Assembly (NCBI GenBank): GCA_964385505.1
Contig: CAYLPI010000072.1
Span: forward strand, 1-17,963
Origin: CAITSH01 sp964385505
Lineage (GTDB): Bacteria > Pseudomonadota > Gammaproteobacteria > Burkholderiales > SG8-39
Direction: 5' to 3'
DNA length: 17,963 nt
Shown piece by piece: positions 10,601-15,664 of the stretch. Every line of letters begins with the position of its first letter. Within the stretch, counting starts at the first letter, position 1. The translations under genes and the position numbers were made by a program. The notes under the pieces are model-generated. The model was not told the origin of the DNA. It did no database searches and saw nothing but the letters and a program-made list of their open reading frames with translations.

Positions 10601-11395
10601 ATGGATATTTATTACAAAGGGGCGATGCAGATCAAGGCCGGGTCCGCCAGTGCCACGACCGCAGACGCAGGAAGCAATCTGTTTGCCTCTGCGAATGCGA
10701 AAGTTGCTGCGGACACGGTAAACATCGTCGGTTCCGGCGGGCTGACCAATACCCTGGATATCAAGGCCGGCACGGCGACATCCAATACGTCTGCCGGTGG
10801 CAGTGGTTCGGCGGTCGCCGACGTGACGCTGTTCGGAAAGACCTCTGTAAAAATCAGTACCGGCGGCAGCGTCCTGCTGAGGAGTGGCACGAGCTCAACC
10901 ACAGGGTCCGCGTCTGCCGCCGCCACAATCGACCCTGTCGTGCCCCTGACCATTTCCACGGGCGGCAACCTCATCGTCCAAGCCGGGGTCGGACCTGGCA
11001 GCGCAGCCCTGATACTCAATCAGGGTGACATCGTGCTGACGGTTGGCGGAGGCGGAACGTCGTACTCCTACACCTATACGGCTGCATCAGGCGGCGCAAC
11101 GACGAACGTTTCCGGCCTTGTGCTTATCGGGGGCGCAGGCAGCGGTTTGTATGGCGCGAACAAGCTCGCCATAACGCTGGGGGATGAGATCAAGCTGATC
11201 GGCGGACCATACACGCGCTTGATAGACGGTGGCCTCGCCAAAGCCAGTATCGAGGCAAACTCCCCCCGAAGCTTGTTCGTCGATGGCGACCTGTTGAATT
11301 ACCTCGTCTATGCCACCAACGAATCGACGGCGTCGGCGCGACTCAGAGTGGGACGTTCGATCGCTGATGACTCGGATTTGCCCTCCTGCAATTGA
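7259..11395 (+). CDS. Giant TpsA exoprotein, 3' part after the assembly gap
   Basis: An open frame of 1378 codons starting at the gap edge (PTVTLATTGTGG...) and ending with TGA at 11393-11395. No start codon with a ribosome site is present, and its composition matches the frame before the gap, so I read it as the remainder of the same gene. It starts with the 141-residue repeat and its copy, then diverged relatives that share a motif of the type 'ITGAG...L-x-GIGT...LAARS'. The final 550 or so residues are less repetitive. The only cysteines I see are a CX8C pair (codons 9785 and 9812) and the penultimate residue (codon 11387). No toxin domain, VENN motif, PEP-CTERM or sortase-like tail is visible at the C terminus. 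A Crp/Fnr gene follows after 118 bases. The function is inferred: the shaft and distal part of a surface adhesin. Together with the 5' part the protein exceeds 2900 residues. Confidence 0.88.
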   Translation, partial: PTVTLATTGTGGISLRDTVAATFTNVNTTGAGAILVNGNGNTIFTSVNSNDGAVTLSVASGTLTATSVTAGGTSRDVSLATTTSGNVLVGTVTAAGDAVTVSSVGTINESVNDTAAKIVAGSVSLTATTGIGTTSQFDVNAPTVTLATTGTGGISLRDTVAATFTNVNTTGAGAILVNGNGNTIFTSVNSNDGAVTLSVASGTLTATSVTAGGTSRDVSLATTTSGNVVLGSVTAVGDTVGVTSVGNITGAGPVTATSIALDAASNIGTAPAGRVGTVATNLAARSAGGGVWVGNTGSLTLAQVNGINNGSATNGNFDVTTTGTLDVNQTIAANGTGDTRLASTGGTGVILNAAVGTGTNTITRIDSAGTITRSGNFTVTGTGVALNAGTGIGSSGAANVILTAAGTLAATTAAGSLYLSELDGVTLNTVDTIGNSAVTRYELVAGGALNVAGNVGGGATNVRLVSGSGTNITGAGTVIGNNVLLDSDTGVGTNAGSRFKTTAGTLAARSRTSGGVFVNETDAVSLNAVDSVSNATTANADYDILAGGQITVGQNISANGTGDNILNGSNIQLDANFGQKIASANTTLTSNGFVRGTGVLSGDTVSLTTTNGIGTASPLAAVGISANNLSISNTGSGDVVVNIPTGSVNLSGTFSNAAAGGGIGLTTTNGSITHSTQLSSAGVLALQANGTGSTITVDTTGMQSTGGNITLSAANGITVNDGNGVKATSGNVTMVAGAVPTLSTQFSGLPSGLEPTGGGVNAPILINGPIWSGSGTGYSGYTTNLFSTGNIVQSKVNDAGIQALNNSPTNGGLRVVSFNNTSGGGVGTWLDLQNNKATGTDNCSNGVGSGNCVGPLFLEARMAAGGTSPYSAGNISYSSINGTTIFGVGTAADIVFQNPSITLAGGVIKGTNVYFYAYGSSTTTQDGTGSITLEVPITNADINQGNAGGSLNLIADGNINISGSSATAATETALINAERTLIGSRSTNGQGTVTVTKFKHDFKLVASKDINLTGSIYLQGTLDLRAGASAAETATLAHLNSPAVGAGTLPGSVSISAPAGRTFPVEVIADTIRIGASNAPVTDVTIDASLASSTATGTGNVIKDLGISMASAGAMDIYYKGAMQIKAGSASATTADAGSNLFASANAKVAADTVNIVGSGGLTNTLDIKAGTATSNTSAGGSGSAVADVTLFGKTSVKISTGGSVLLRSGTSSTTGSASAAATIDPVVPLTISTGGNLIVQAGVGPGSAALILNQGDIVLTVGGGGTSYSYTYTAASGGATTNVSGLVLIGGAGSGLYGANKLAITLGDEIKLIGGPYTRLIDGGLAKASIEANSPRSLFVDGDLLNYLVYATNESTASARLRVGRSIADDSDLPSCN
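7577..9110 (+). repeat. Diverged 101-141-residue protein repeats in the TpsA1 stalk
   Basis: A recurring pattern, roughly I-x-x-(x)-G/S-x-x-x-V-x-L-x-x-x-x-x-IGT, often followed by LAA-(R/T)-S/T and a GG-V/L-(F/W/Y)-V stretch, begins at codons 7577, 8000, 8369, 8672 and 9035. The spacings are 141, 123, 101 and 121 residues. Protein similarity is clear, but DNA identity is low apart from the exact copy listed separately. This is the usual beta-helix repeat pattern of filamentous haemagglutinin-like proteins. Confidence 0.6.
7682..7942 (+). repeat. 423-base coding repeat unit, copy 2 (first 261 bases identical)
   Basis: Identical to 7259-7519 over 261 bases (87 codons). After 7942 the copy diverges sharply into the older, degenerate repeats of the stalk. 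Confidence 0.92.
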
Positions 11396-11442
11396 TTTGA
11401 CGGCGTCTGAACAGGCTCTGCGGGGGCATTTTTTGACGCATC

Positions 11443-11451
11443 TGGTAAGAT
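11443..11451 (+). promoter_or_regulatory. Candidate extended -10 promoter of the Crp/Fnr gene, inside a TTGAC/GTCAA dyad
   Basis: TGGTAAGAT fits the extended -10 pattern with two departures from TATAAT. It is framed by TTGAC at 11433-11437 and GTCAA at 11455-11459, an inverted repeat with 17 bases between the arms. No -35 box is obvious. I see no good terminator after tpsA1, so read-through from tpsA1 into the regulator is also possible. Confidence 0.35.
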
Positions 11452-11498
11452 AAAGTCAACAGGGCAGCCCGGCTTGGGTGGCCCGGTGCGATTCACCC

Positions 11499-11504
11499 GG
11501 GGAG
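11499..11504 (+). promoter_or_regulatory. Shine-Dalgarno that decides the regulator start
   Basis: GGGGAG lies nine bases before ATG 11514. The open frame extends back to GTG 11478, but that codon has no ribosome site and would add twelve residues not expected ahead of a cyclic-nucleotide-binding domain. Confidence 0.6.
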
Positions 11505-11513
11505 ATCAGGGTC

Positions 11514-12188
11514 ATGGCAGGTCCCGCTAGCGTATCGACATTGTTGTTGCGCAACGTGCCGCTGTTTTCGGTGTTGCCAGAGAACCAATTGAGCTTGCTC
11601 ACCAATATGGTGGCGCGCAAGTCCTTCGCCCGCGGCACGAGCATCATTACGGCAGGCGGGCCAACTGATTCGCTTTACATCATCATTTCCGGACGCCTCA
11701 AGGTGATGATGAGCGATGACGAGGGGCGTGAGGTTATCCTGGCAATCCTCGGCGCAAATGAATTTTTTGGTGAAATGAGCCTTGTCGACGACAGTCCGCG
11801 CTCGGCCAGTGTCGTCGCGATTGAAGCATGTGAATTGCTGTCCCTGGCAAAGCGTGATTTCAACAAGTGCCTGGAGGACAATTTCGAGATGGCCATGACG
11901 GTGATGCGTGGCCTGGTGAAGCGACTGCGTGAAGCCGACCAGAAAATCGGCAGTCTGGCATTGATGGACGTATATGGCCGTGTCGCCAGACTGCTGCTCG
12001 AGATGTCGGAAGAGGTGGATGGCGAACGTATTGTCGTAAAAAAACTTGCCAAGCAGGACATCGCAAAAATGATCGGGGCGTCACGCGAGATGGTCAGCCG
12101 GGTTATGAAAGACCTCCAAAGCGGGGGCTATATCGAGGTTCGGCCGGGCGGAATCGTCCTGCGCACCAATATTCTTGCCGTTGACTGA
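11514..12188 (+). CDS. Crp/Fnr family transcriptional regulator (cyclic-nucleotide-binding domain plus winged helix)
   Basis: A 224-residue protein. Residues about 15-130 form a cyclic-nucleotide-binding beta roll with a phosphate-binding cassette FGEMSLVDDSPRSASV (G86, E87, R96, S97). The long dimer helix follows (about 120-150), then a winged helix-turn-helix (about 155-220) with recognition helix GASREMVSRVMKDL. The residues R191, E192 and R196 correspond to CRP R180, E181 and R185, which read TGTGA-type half sites, and S195-R196 resembles the Fnr pattern. Aligned with E. coli CRP across RLREADQKIG, the cAMP-contacting T127-S128 are replaced by A141-D142, so the ligand may not be cAMP. There is no N-terminal cysteine cluster for an Fnr iron-sulfur centre. 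The gene lies 118 bases after tpsA1 and 169 before fecR, same strand. A role in controlling the adhesin genes is inferred from position only. Confidence 0.92.
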   Translation: MAGPASVSTLLLRNVPLFSVLPENQLSLLTNMVARKSFARGTSIITAGGPTDSLYIIISGRLKVMMSDDEGREVILAILGANEFFGEMSLVDDSPRSASVVAIEACELLSLAKRDFNKCLEDNFEMAMTVMRGLVKRLREADQKIGSLALMDVYGRVARLLLEMSEEVDGERIVVKKLAKQDIAKMIGASREMVSRVMKDLQSGGYIEVRPGGIVLRTNILAVD

Positions 12189-12193
12189 GTCAA
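12181..12193. promoter_or_regulatory. TTGAC-TGA-GTCAA dyad at the end of the regulator gene
   Basis: Five-base arms around a three-base centre that contains the stop codon of the regulator. It is of the same TGAC/GTCA type as the dyads upstream of tpsA1 and of the regulator itself. It may be a binding site ahead of fecR or a chance event. Confidence 0.3.
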
Positions 12194-12249
12194 AACGTGA
12201 TTTTTTGCACCGCGGAAGCGCCGAAAAAGCCTTTTGCGTGATTTAGTTC

Positions 12250-12279
12250 CTGACGTTGTAATTGGGTGACGTTTAGAAT
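12250..12279 (+). promoter_or_regulatory. Candidate promoter of fecR-domain gene with TGACGTT direct repeats
   Basis: CTGACG at 12250-12255 and TAGAAT at 12274-12279 are 18 bases apart and fit a sigma-70 promoter, with a start near 12286 and a leader of about 70 bases. The heptamer TGACGTT occurs at 12251-12257 and again at 12267-12273, a 16-base period, one copy covering the -35 and one just ahead of the -10. Confidence 0.45.
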
Positions 12280-12346
12280 TGGCTCATGGAATTTTGGTCT
12301 CAGGGGTGATTTCTGAGCTGCGGTTCGAAGTTTGAAGATGTCGTTC

Positions 12347-12351
12347 GGGAG
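12347..12351 (+). promoter_or_regulatory. Shine-Dalgarno of the FecR-domain gene
   Basis: GGGAG six bases before ATG 12358 fixes the start. Confidence 0.65.
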
Positions 12352-12357
12352 TTAAAG

Positions 12358-13080
12358 ATGAAAGCCAAACATACGTTTTTCGTGATGGCGCTCACAGCGT
12401 CAACCGGCTGGGTCCCGGGCGCTGTCCTCGCCAATACCGGTACGGTCAGTCAGTTGGCCGGCGTGCTGTCGGTGCAAAAGGCCGACGGGTCGGTGCGGGT
12501 GCTTTCACCTAAATCGGAAATTTCCAATGGTGACGTGTTGAATACCCAGCGGGATAGCTTCGCGGAAATCAGGTTTTCAGACGGCGCCAAAGTGACCCTG
12601 AAACCCAACACGTCGGTCAAAATCGAAAATTTCGTCTATCAGGAAGCCGAGCCGAGCAAGGACAGCTTTGTATACGGCCTGCTGAAGGGCGGCCTGCGTG
12701 CCGTAACAGGCCTCGTTGGCAAGCGCAATCCTGACGCCTACCGCCTTGGTACTGCTACGGCGACAATTGGAATTCGTGGCACCACATTCACGGCGGATGA
12801 CTGTATCAGCACCGAATGCGCGACCGCCGATGGTGGAACCGCTGAACGCGGTGTCATCGTCGGTGTGCAGGACGGTGAGATCGTGGCGTCGAACCAAGCC
12901 GGTAGCCAGAGTTTCCTGGCGGGTCAATTTGGCATGATGGACAGTGCCGAACGTCGTCCGCGCTTTCTCTCCACTGACCCGGGACTGCAGTTTGCGCCGC
13001 CGGCCTCGTTCATCCAGAGCATCAGTACAGGCAGCGCGGTCAACTCGGGACGATCTCTGGAATGCGTAGTCCGCCGTTGA
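12358..13080 (+). CDS. Secreted FecR-domain protein
   Basis: A 240-residue protein with a signal peptide (MKAKHT, hydrophobic stretch, VLA cleavage after residue 25) and one FecR domain over about residues 30-170. Features of exported FecR proteins are GDVLNTQRDSFAEIRFSDG, the threonine-rich turn before GIRGTTF (138-144), and GVIVGVQDGEI further on. Unlike the sigma-factor regulator FecR of ferric citrate uptake, it has no cytoplasmic anti-sigma part and no transmembrane anchor, and no sigma factor lies beside it. C149 and C154 form a CX4C pair that could make a disulfide in the periplasm; a further Cys lies five residues from the end. It follows the Crp/Fnr gene by 169 bases and is closed by a strong terminator. 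The function is unknown: a cell-envelope sensor or structural part of the adhesin locus is a guess from context. Confidence 0.88.
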   Translation: MKAKHTFFVMALTASTGWVPGAVLANTGTVSQLAGVLSVQKADGSVRVLSPKSEISNGDVLNTQRDSFAEIRFSDGAKVTLKPNTSVKIENFVYQEAEPSKDSFVYGLLKGGLRAVTGLVGKRNPDAYRLGTATATIGIRGTTFTADDCISTECATADGGTAERGVIVGVQDGEIVASNQAGSQSFLAGQFGMMDSAERRPRFLSTDPGLQFAPPASFIQSISTGSAVNSGRSLECVVRR

Positions 13081-13102
13081 TCCGGCGCATGTCCCGTGCT
13101 TG

Positions 13103-13132
13103 AAAACCCCGCTTCGGCGGGGTTTTTCTTTT
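13103..13132 (+). terminator. Intrinsic terminator after the FecR-domain gene
   Basis: A perfect hairpin with arm CCCCGC at 13107-13112, TTCG tetraloop, and arm GCGGGG at 13117-13122, extended by A-T pairs and followed by TTTTTCTTTT. It ends transcription of the TPS, regulator and FecR block before ftsK. Confidence 0.93.
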
Positions 13133-13168
13133 AAAATAGCGGAATCGTCTGATTTGAAAGGCTTGCCC

Positions 13169-13186
13169 GGCACGATTGCGCGTGCC
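13169..13186 (+). promoter_or_regulatory. Inverted repeat just before the ftsK start
   Basis: GGCACG-ATTGCG-CGTGCC ends eight bases before the ATG at 13195 and covers the place where a ribosome site should lie; none is visible. It could hold back translation in the RNA or bind a protein in DNA. There is no direct support for either. Confidence 0.35.
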
Positions 13187-13194
13187 GTCCCACG

Positions 13195-15468
13195 ATGAGC
13201 CTGGCCGGAGATAATCCCACACCGCTTCCGAGTAAAATTGCGGCCCTGTTGCGTGAGTCGAAGTGGTTTGCGCTCGTGGCCGCAGCGCTGTACATCGCTC
13301 TCGCACTGCTCACCTTTAACAAGGCCGATCCGGGGTGGTCACACAGCACCGAAGCAGGTGCGATTTCCAACGCCGGTGGACGGGTGGGGGCGTGGCTCGC
13401 CGACGTATTGTTGTACCTTTTCGGCGTTTCGGCATGGTGGTGGGTGGTGTTGTTGCTCTACGCCGTTGTCTGGGGCTACCGTCGGCTTGACGGGTCTTCC
13501 CTTTCCGACCGGCGTCCGTTCGTCGTCGCGCTGGCCGGATTCTGCGTTTTAATCACATCAAGCAGCGCCCTGGAGGCGTTGCGCCTCTATTCACTCAAGG
13601 TGGTATTGCCATTGCTTCCCGGAGGCATGCTGGGCGCGGTTGGCGCCACCGTCTTGGAGAAGACAATAGGTTTCACCGGGGGGACGCTGCTGTTGCTGAC
13701 CACCGTAGCAATCGGCCTGTCGCTATTCAGTGGCATTTCCTGGCTGAACGCGCTCGAGGCGGTGGGGGCCGGAATAGAGTGGATCTGGGCATCAAGTCGT
13801 GACGCATGGCTGCGCCGTCAGGATCGCAAGGCAGGCCAAATCGCCAAAGTGGAGCGTGACGCCCTGGTGGATGTCGAGCTCAAGCGCTTTGAAGAGCACG
13901 AGCCCATTCGCATAGAAGCGCCGACAGTCGAGATCAAGAAGTCCGCCCGCGTCCAGAAAGAGAAGCAAAAACCGCTGTTCCAGGAACTTCCCGATACGCC
14001 CTTGCCGCCAATAGGATTGCTTGACGAGCCCAGCGCTGACATGGAAACCGTGTCACCAGAGACTCTTGAATTCACCTCCCGGCTGATAGAGAAAAAGCTC
14101 AAGGATTTTGGCGTTGAAGTCAGGGTGCTGGCTGCCTATCCGGGGCCGGTGATCACGCGTTATGAAATCGAGCCAGCGATCGGTGTCAAGGGCAGCCAGA
14201 TCGTCAATCTGGTCAAGGACCTGGCCCGCGCGCTGTCGGTGGTCTCGATACGCGTCGTCGAAACGATACCGGGAAAGTCGTGCATGGGGCTTGAACTGCC
14301 CAACCCGCATCGCCAGGTCGTGAGGCTGTCTGAAATTCTGGGTTCCGAGGTTTACCAGAATCTTGCTTCGCCGCTCACGCTTGCCCTGGGCAAGGACATC
14401 GGTGGCAATCCCATCGTGGCCGACCTCGCGCGCATGCCGCACCTGCTGGTCGCGGGCACCACCGGATCGGGAAAATCGGTGGCAATAAACGCCATGATCC
14501 TTTCACTGCTGTACAAGGCCGAGGCGCGGGACGTGCGGCTGATCATGGTCGATCCGAAAATGCTGGAACTCTCGATCTACCAGGATATTCCACACCTGCT
14601 TGCGCCCGTAGTGGTGGACATGAAGCAGGCTGCACATGCGCTGTCATGGTGTGTGGGTGAAATGGAGCGACGCTACAAACTCATGTCCTGGGTCGGTGTG
14701 CGCAATCTTTCCGGCTACAACGGCAAGATTGCTGATGCCGAGAAAACGGGCACGCCAATTCACGATCCGACCACACTGGATACCGGTAATCCGGTACCCC
14801 TTGCCAAGTTGCCGCATATCGTTGTGGTCATCGACGAACTTGCCGACATGATGATGGTGGTCGGTAAAAAGGTGGAAGAACTCATCGCCCGCCTGGCACA
14901 GAAGGCGCGCGCCGCCGGCATTCACCTGATTCTCGCGACCCAGCGTCCTTCGGTCGACGTGATTACGGGTCTGATCAAGGCAAATATTCCGACCCGAATC
15001 GCATTTCAGGTCTCGTCCAAGATCGACTCCAGGACGATTCTTGACCAGCAAGGTGCGGAGGCGCTTTTGGGCCAAGGCGACATGCTCTACCTGCCGCCGG
15101 GGACGGGGATGCCGCAGCGCATCCATGGGGCATATGTCGCTGACGACGAGGTGCACAAGGTTGTCGATTACCTCAAATCCCTGGGGCAGCCCGACTACGT
15201 CATGGGCCTGCTCGATTCACCCGAGGAATCGGGAGGCGAATCAGGCGGCGCCGAAGGTGGCAATGCTGAGGCCGATCCGCTGTATGACCAAGCGGTCGAA
15301 CTGGTTCTGAAAACACGGCGTGCATCCATATCGCTGGTACAGCGTCATTTGCGCATCGGCTATAACCGCGCAGCTCGTCTCATTGAAGCCATGGAACAGG
15401 CTGGTCTTGTTTCATCCATGGAATCGAACGGTAACCGGGAAGTTCTCGCGCCTGCCAGGGTCGAATAG
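13195..15468 (+). CDS. ftsK: DNA translocase FtsK (short-linker form)
   Basis: A 757-residue protein. Hydrophobic membrane segments fall within residues about 23-175, followed by a charged linker (about 200-290), an alpha/beta motor domain and a C-terminal winged helix. Walker A is GTTGSGKS at 421-428 and Walker B IVVVIDELAD at 542-551. LATQRPSVDVITG, IPTRIAFQVSSKIDSRTILD and GAEALLGQGDML are family signatures. The gamma domain (about 694-757), with LVQRHLRIGYNRAARLIEAME, reads KOPS sequences and contacts XerD. Known role: septum-located ATP-driven pump that moves chromosome ends and triggers dimer resolution at dif. The length is usual for betaproteobacteria and all key motifs are intact. 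Shine-Dalgarno is not visible and the promoter is unclear, although a terminator lies 62 bases upstream, so ftsK must have its own start. In relatives trxB is often the divergent neighbour and lolA follows. Here adhesin genes occupy both sides. Confidence 0.97.
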   Translation: MSLAGDNPTPLPSKIAALLRESKWFALVAAALYIALALLTFNKADPGWSHSTEAGAISNAGGRVGAWLADVLLYLFGVSAWWWVVLLLYAVVWGYRRLDGSSLSDRRPFVVALAGFCVLITSSSALEALRLYSLKVVLPLLPGGMLGAVGATVLEKTIGFTGGTLLLLTTVAIGLSLFSGISWLNALEAVGAGIEWIWASSRDAWLRRQDRKAGQIAKVERDALVDVELKRFEEHEPIRIEAPTVEIKKSARVQKEKQKPLFQELPDTPLPPIGLLDEPSADMETVSPETLEFTSRLIEKKLKDFGVEVRVLAAYPGPVITRYEIEPAIGVKGSQIVNLVKDLARALSVVSIRVVETIPGKSCMGLELPNPHRQVVRLSEILGSEVYQNLASPLTLALGKDIGGNPIVADLARMPHLLVAGTTGSGKSVAINAMILSLLYKAEARDVRLIMVDPKMLELSIYQDIPHLLAPVVVDMKQAAHALSWCVGEMERRYKLMSWVGVRNLSGYNGKIADAEKTGTPIHDPTTLDTGNPVPLAKLPHIVVVIDELADMMMVVGKKVEELIARLAQKARAAGIHLILATQRPSVDVITGLIKANIPTRIAFQVSSKIDSRTILDQQGAEALLGQGDMLYLPPGTGMPQRIHGAYVADDEVHKVVDYLKSLGQPDYVMGLLDSPEESGGESGGAEGGNAEADPLYDQAVELVLKTRRASISLVQRHLRIGYNRAARLIEAMEQAGLVSSMESNGNREVLAPARVE

Positions 15469-15576
15469 TACGTTCTCGTCGGTGTTTCGACACTTTGACG
15501 CCGTTCGACGGTCCAACTGCGGACATCTCCACGGTTTTGGCCTGTTCCCCTATCAGGATAAGCATAAGTGATTGAT

Positions 15577-15597
15577 CATAATATTTTTTTTATTATG
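15577..15597. promoter_or_regulatory. AT-rich inverted repeat upstream of tpsA2
   Basis: CATAATA at 15577-15583 and TATTATG at 15591-15597 are perfect inverted arms separated by seven T. The right arm overlaps the GG of the candidate sigma-54 promoter, so a bound protein would compete with polymerase. This is the most A+T-rich spot of the window, and an H-NS-like silencer is another possibility. Confidence 0.4.
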
Positions 15598-15611
15598 GCA
15601 TGTTCTTTGCT
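15596..15611 (+). promoter_or_regulatory. Candidate sigma-54 promoter of tpsA2
   Basis: TGGCATGTTCTTTGCT matches the -24/-12 pattern TGGCACG-N4-TTGCW with one change. The GG at 15597-15598 and GC at 15609-15610 have the required 12-base separation. A start near 15622 leaves about 43 bases before the GTG. No sigma-70 pair of similar quality is seen in this region. The upstream part (15469-15595) could hold activator sites. Confidence 0.5.
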
Positions 15612-15650
15612 TATATCTACGGAGTATCCGCGTAAAATCTTATAAATATT

Positions 15651-15655
15651 AGAGG
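15651..15655 (+). promoter_or_regulatory. Shine-Dalgarno that decides the tpsA2 start
   Basis: AGAGG is nine bases before GTG 15665 and fifteen before the in-frame ATG 15671, so GTG is preferred. Confidence 0.5.
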
Positions 15656-15664
15656 CTTATCAGC

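Larger units (their letters stand above)
15469..15664 (+). other. Intergenic region between ftsK and tpsA2
   Basis: No gene is seen. Two small hairpins follow ftsK (GTGT-TTCG-ACAC near 15482 and CCGT-TCG-ACGG near 15501), but neither is followed by a T tract, so a terminator for ftsK is not convincing. The right half turns strongly A+T-rich and carries the inverted repeat and promoter candidate of tpsA2. Confidence 0.5.

Noticed and set aside
11300..11395. PEP-CTERM or sortase-type anchor at the end of TpsA1
   Set aside because: The last residues lack a PEP motif, a hydrophobic helix and a basic tail.
11396..11513. Contact-dependent inhibition system (toxin tip and immunity gene) in TpsA1
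   Set aside because: The C terminus shows no VENN motif or toxin-like domain, and the next gene is a Crp/Fnr regulator rather than a small immunity protein.
12358..13080. FecR as a classical anti-sigma regulator of iron uptake
   Set aside because: The protein has a signal peptide at its start, no cytoplasmic domain, and no ECF sigma factor or TonB receptor gene lies beside it.
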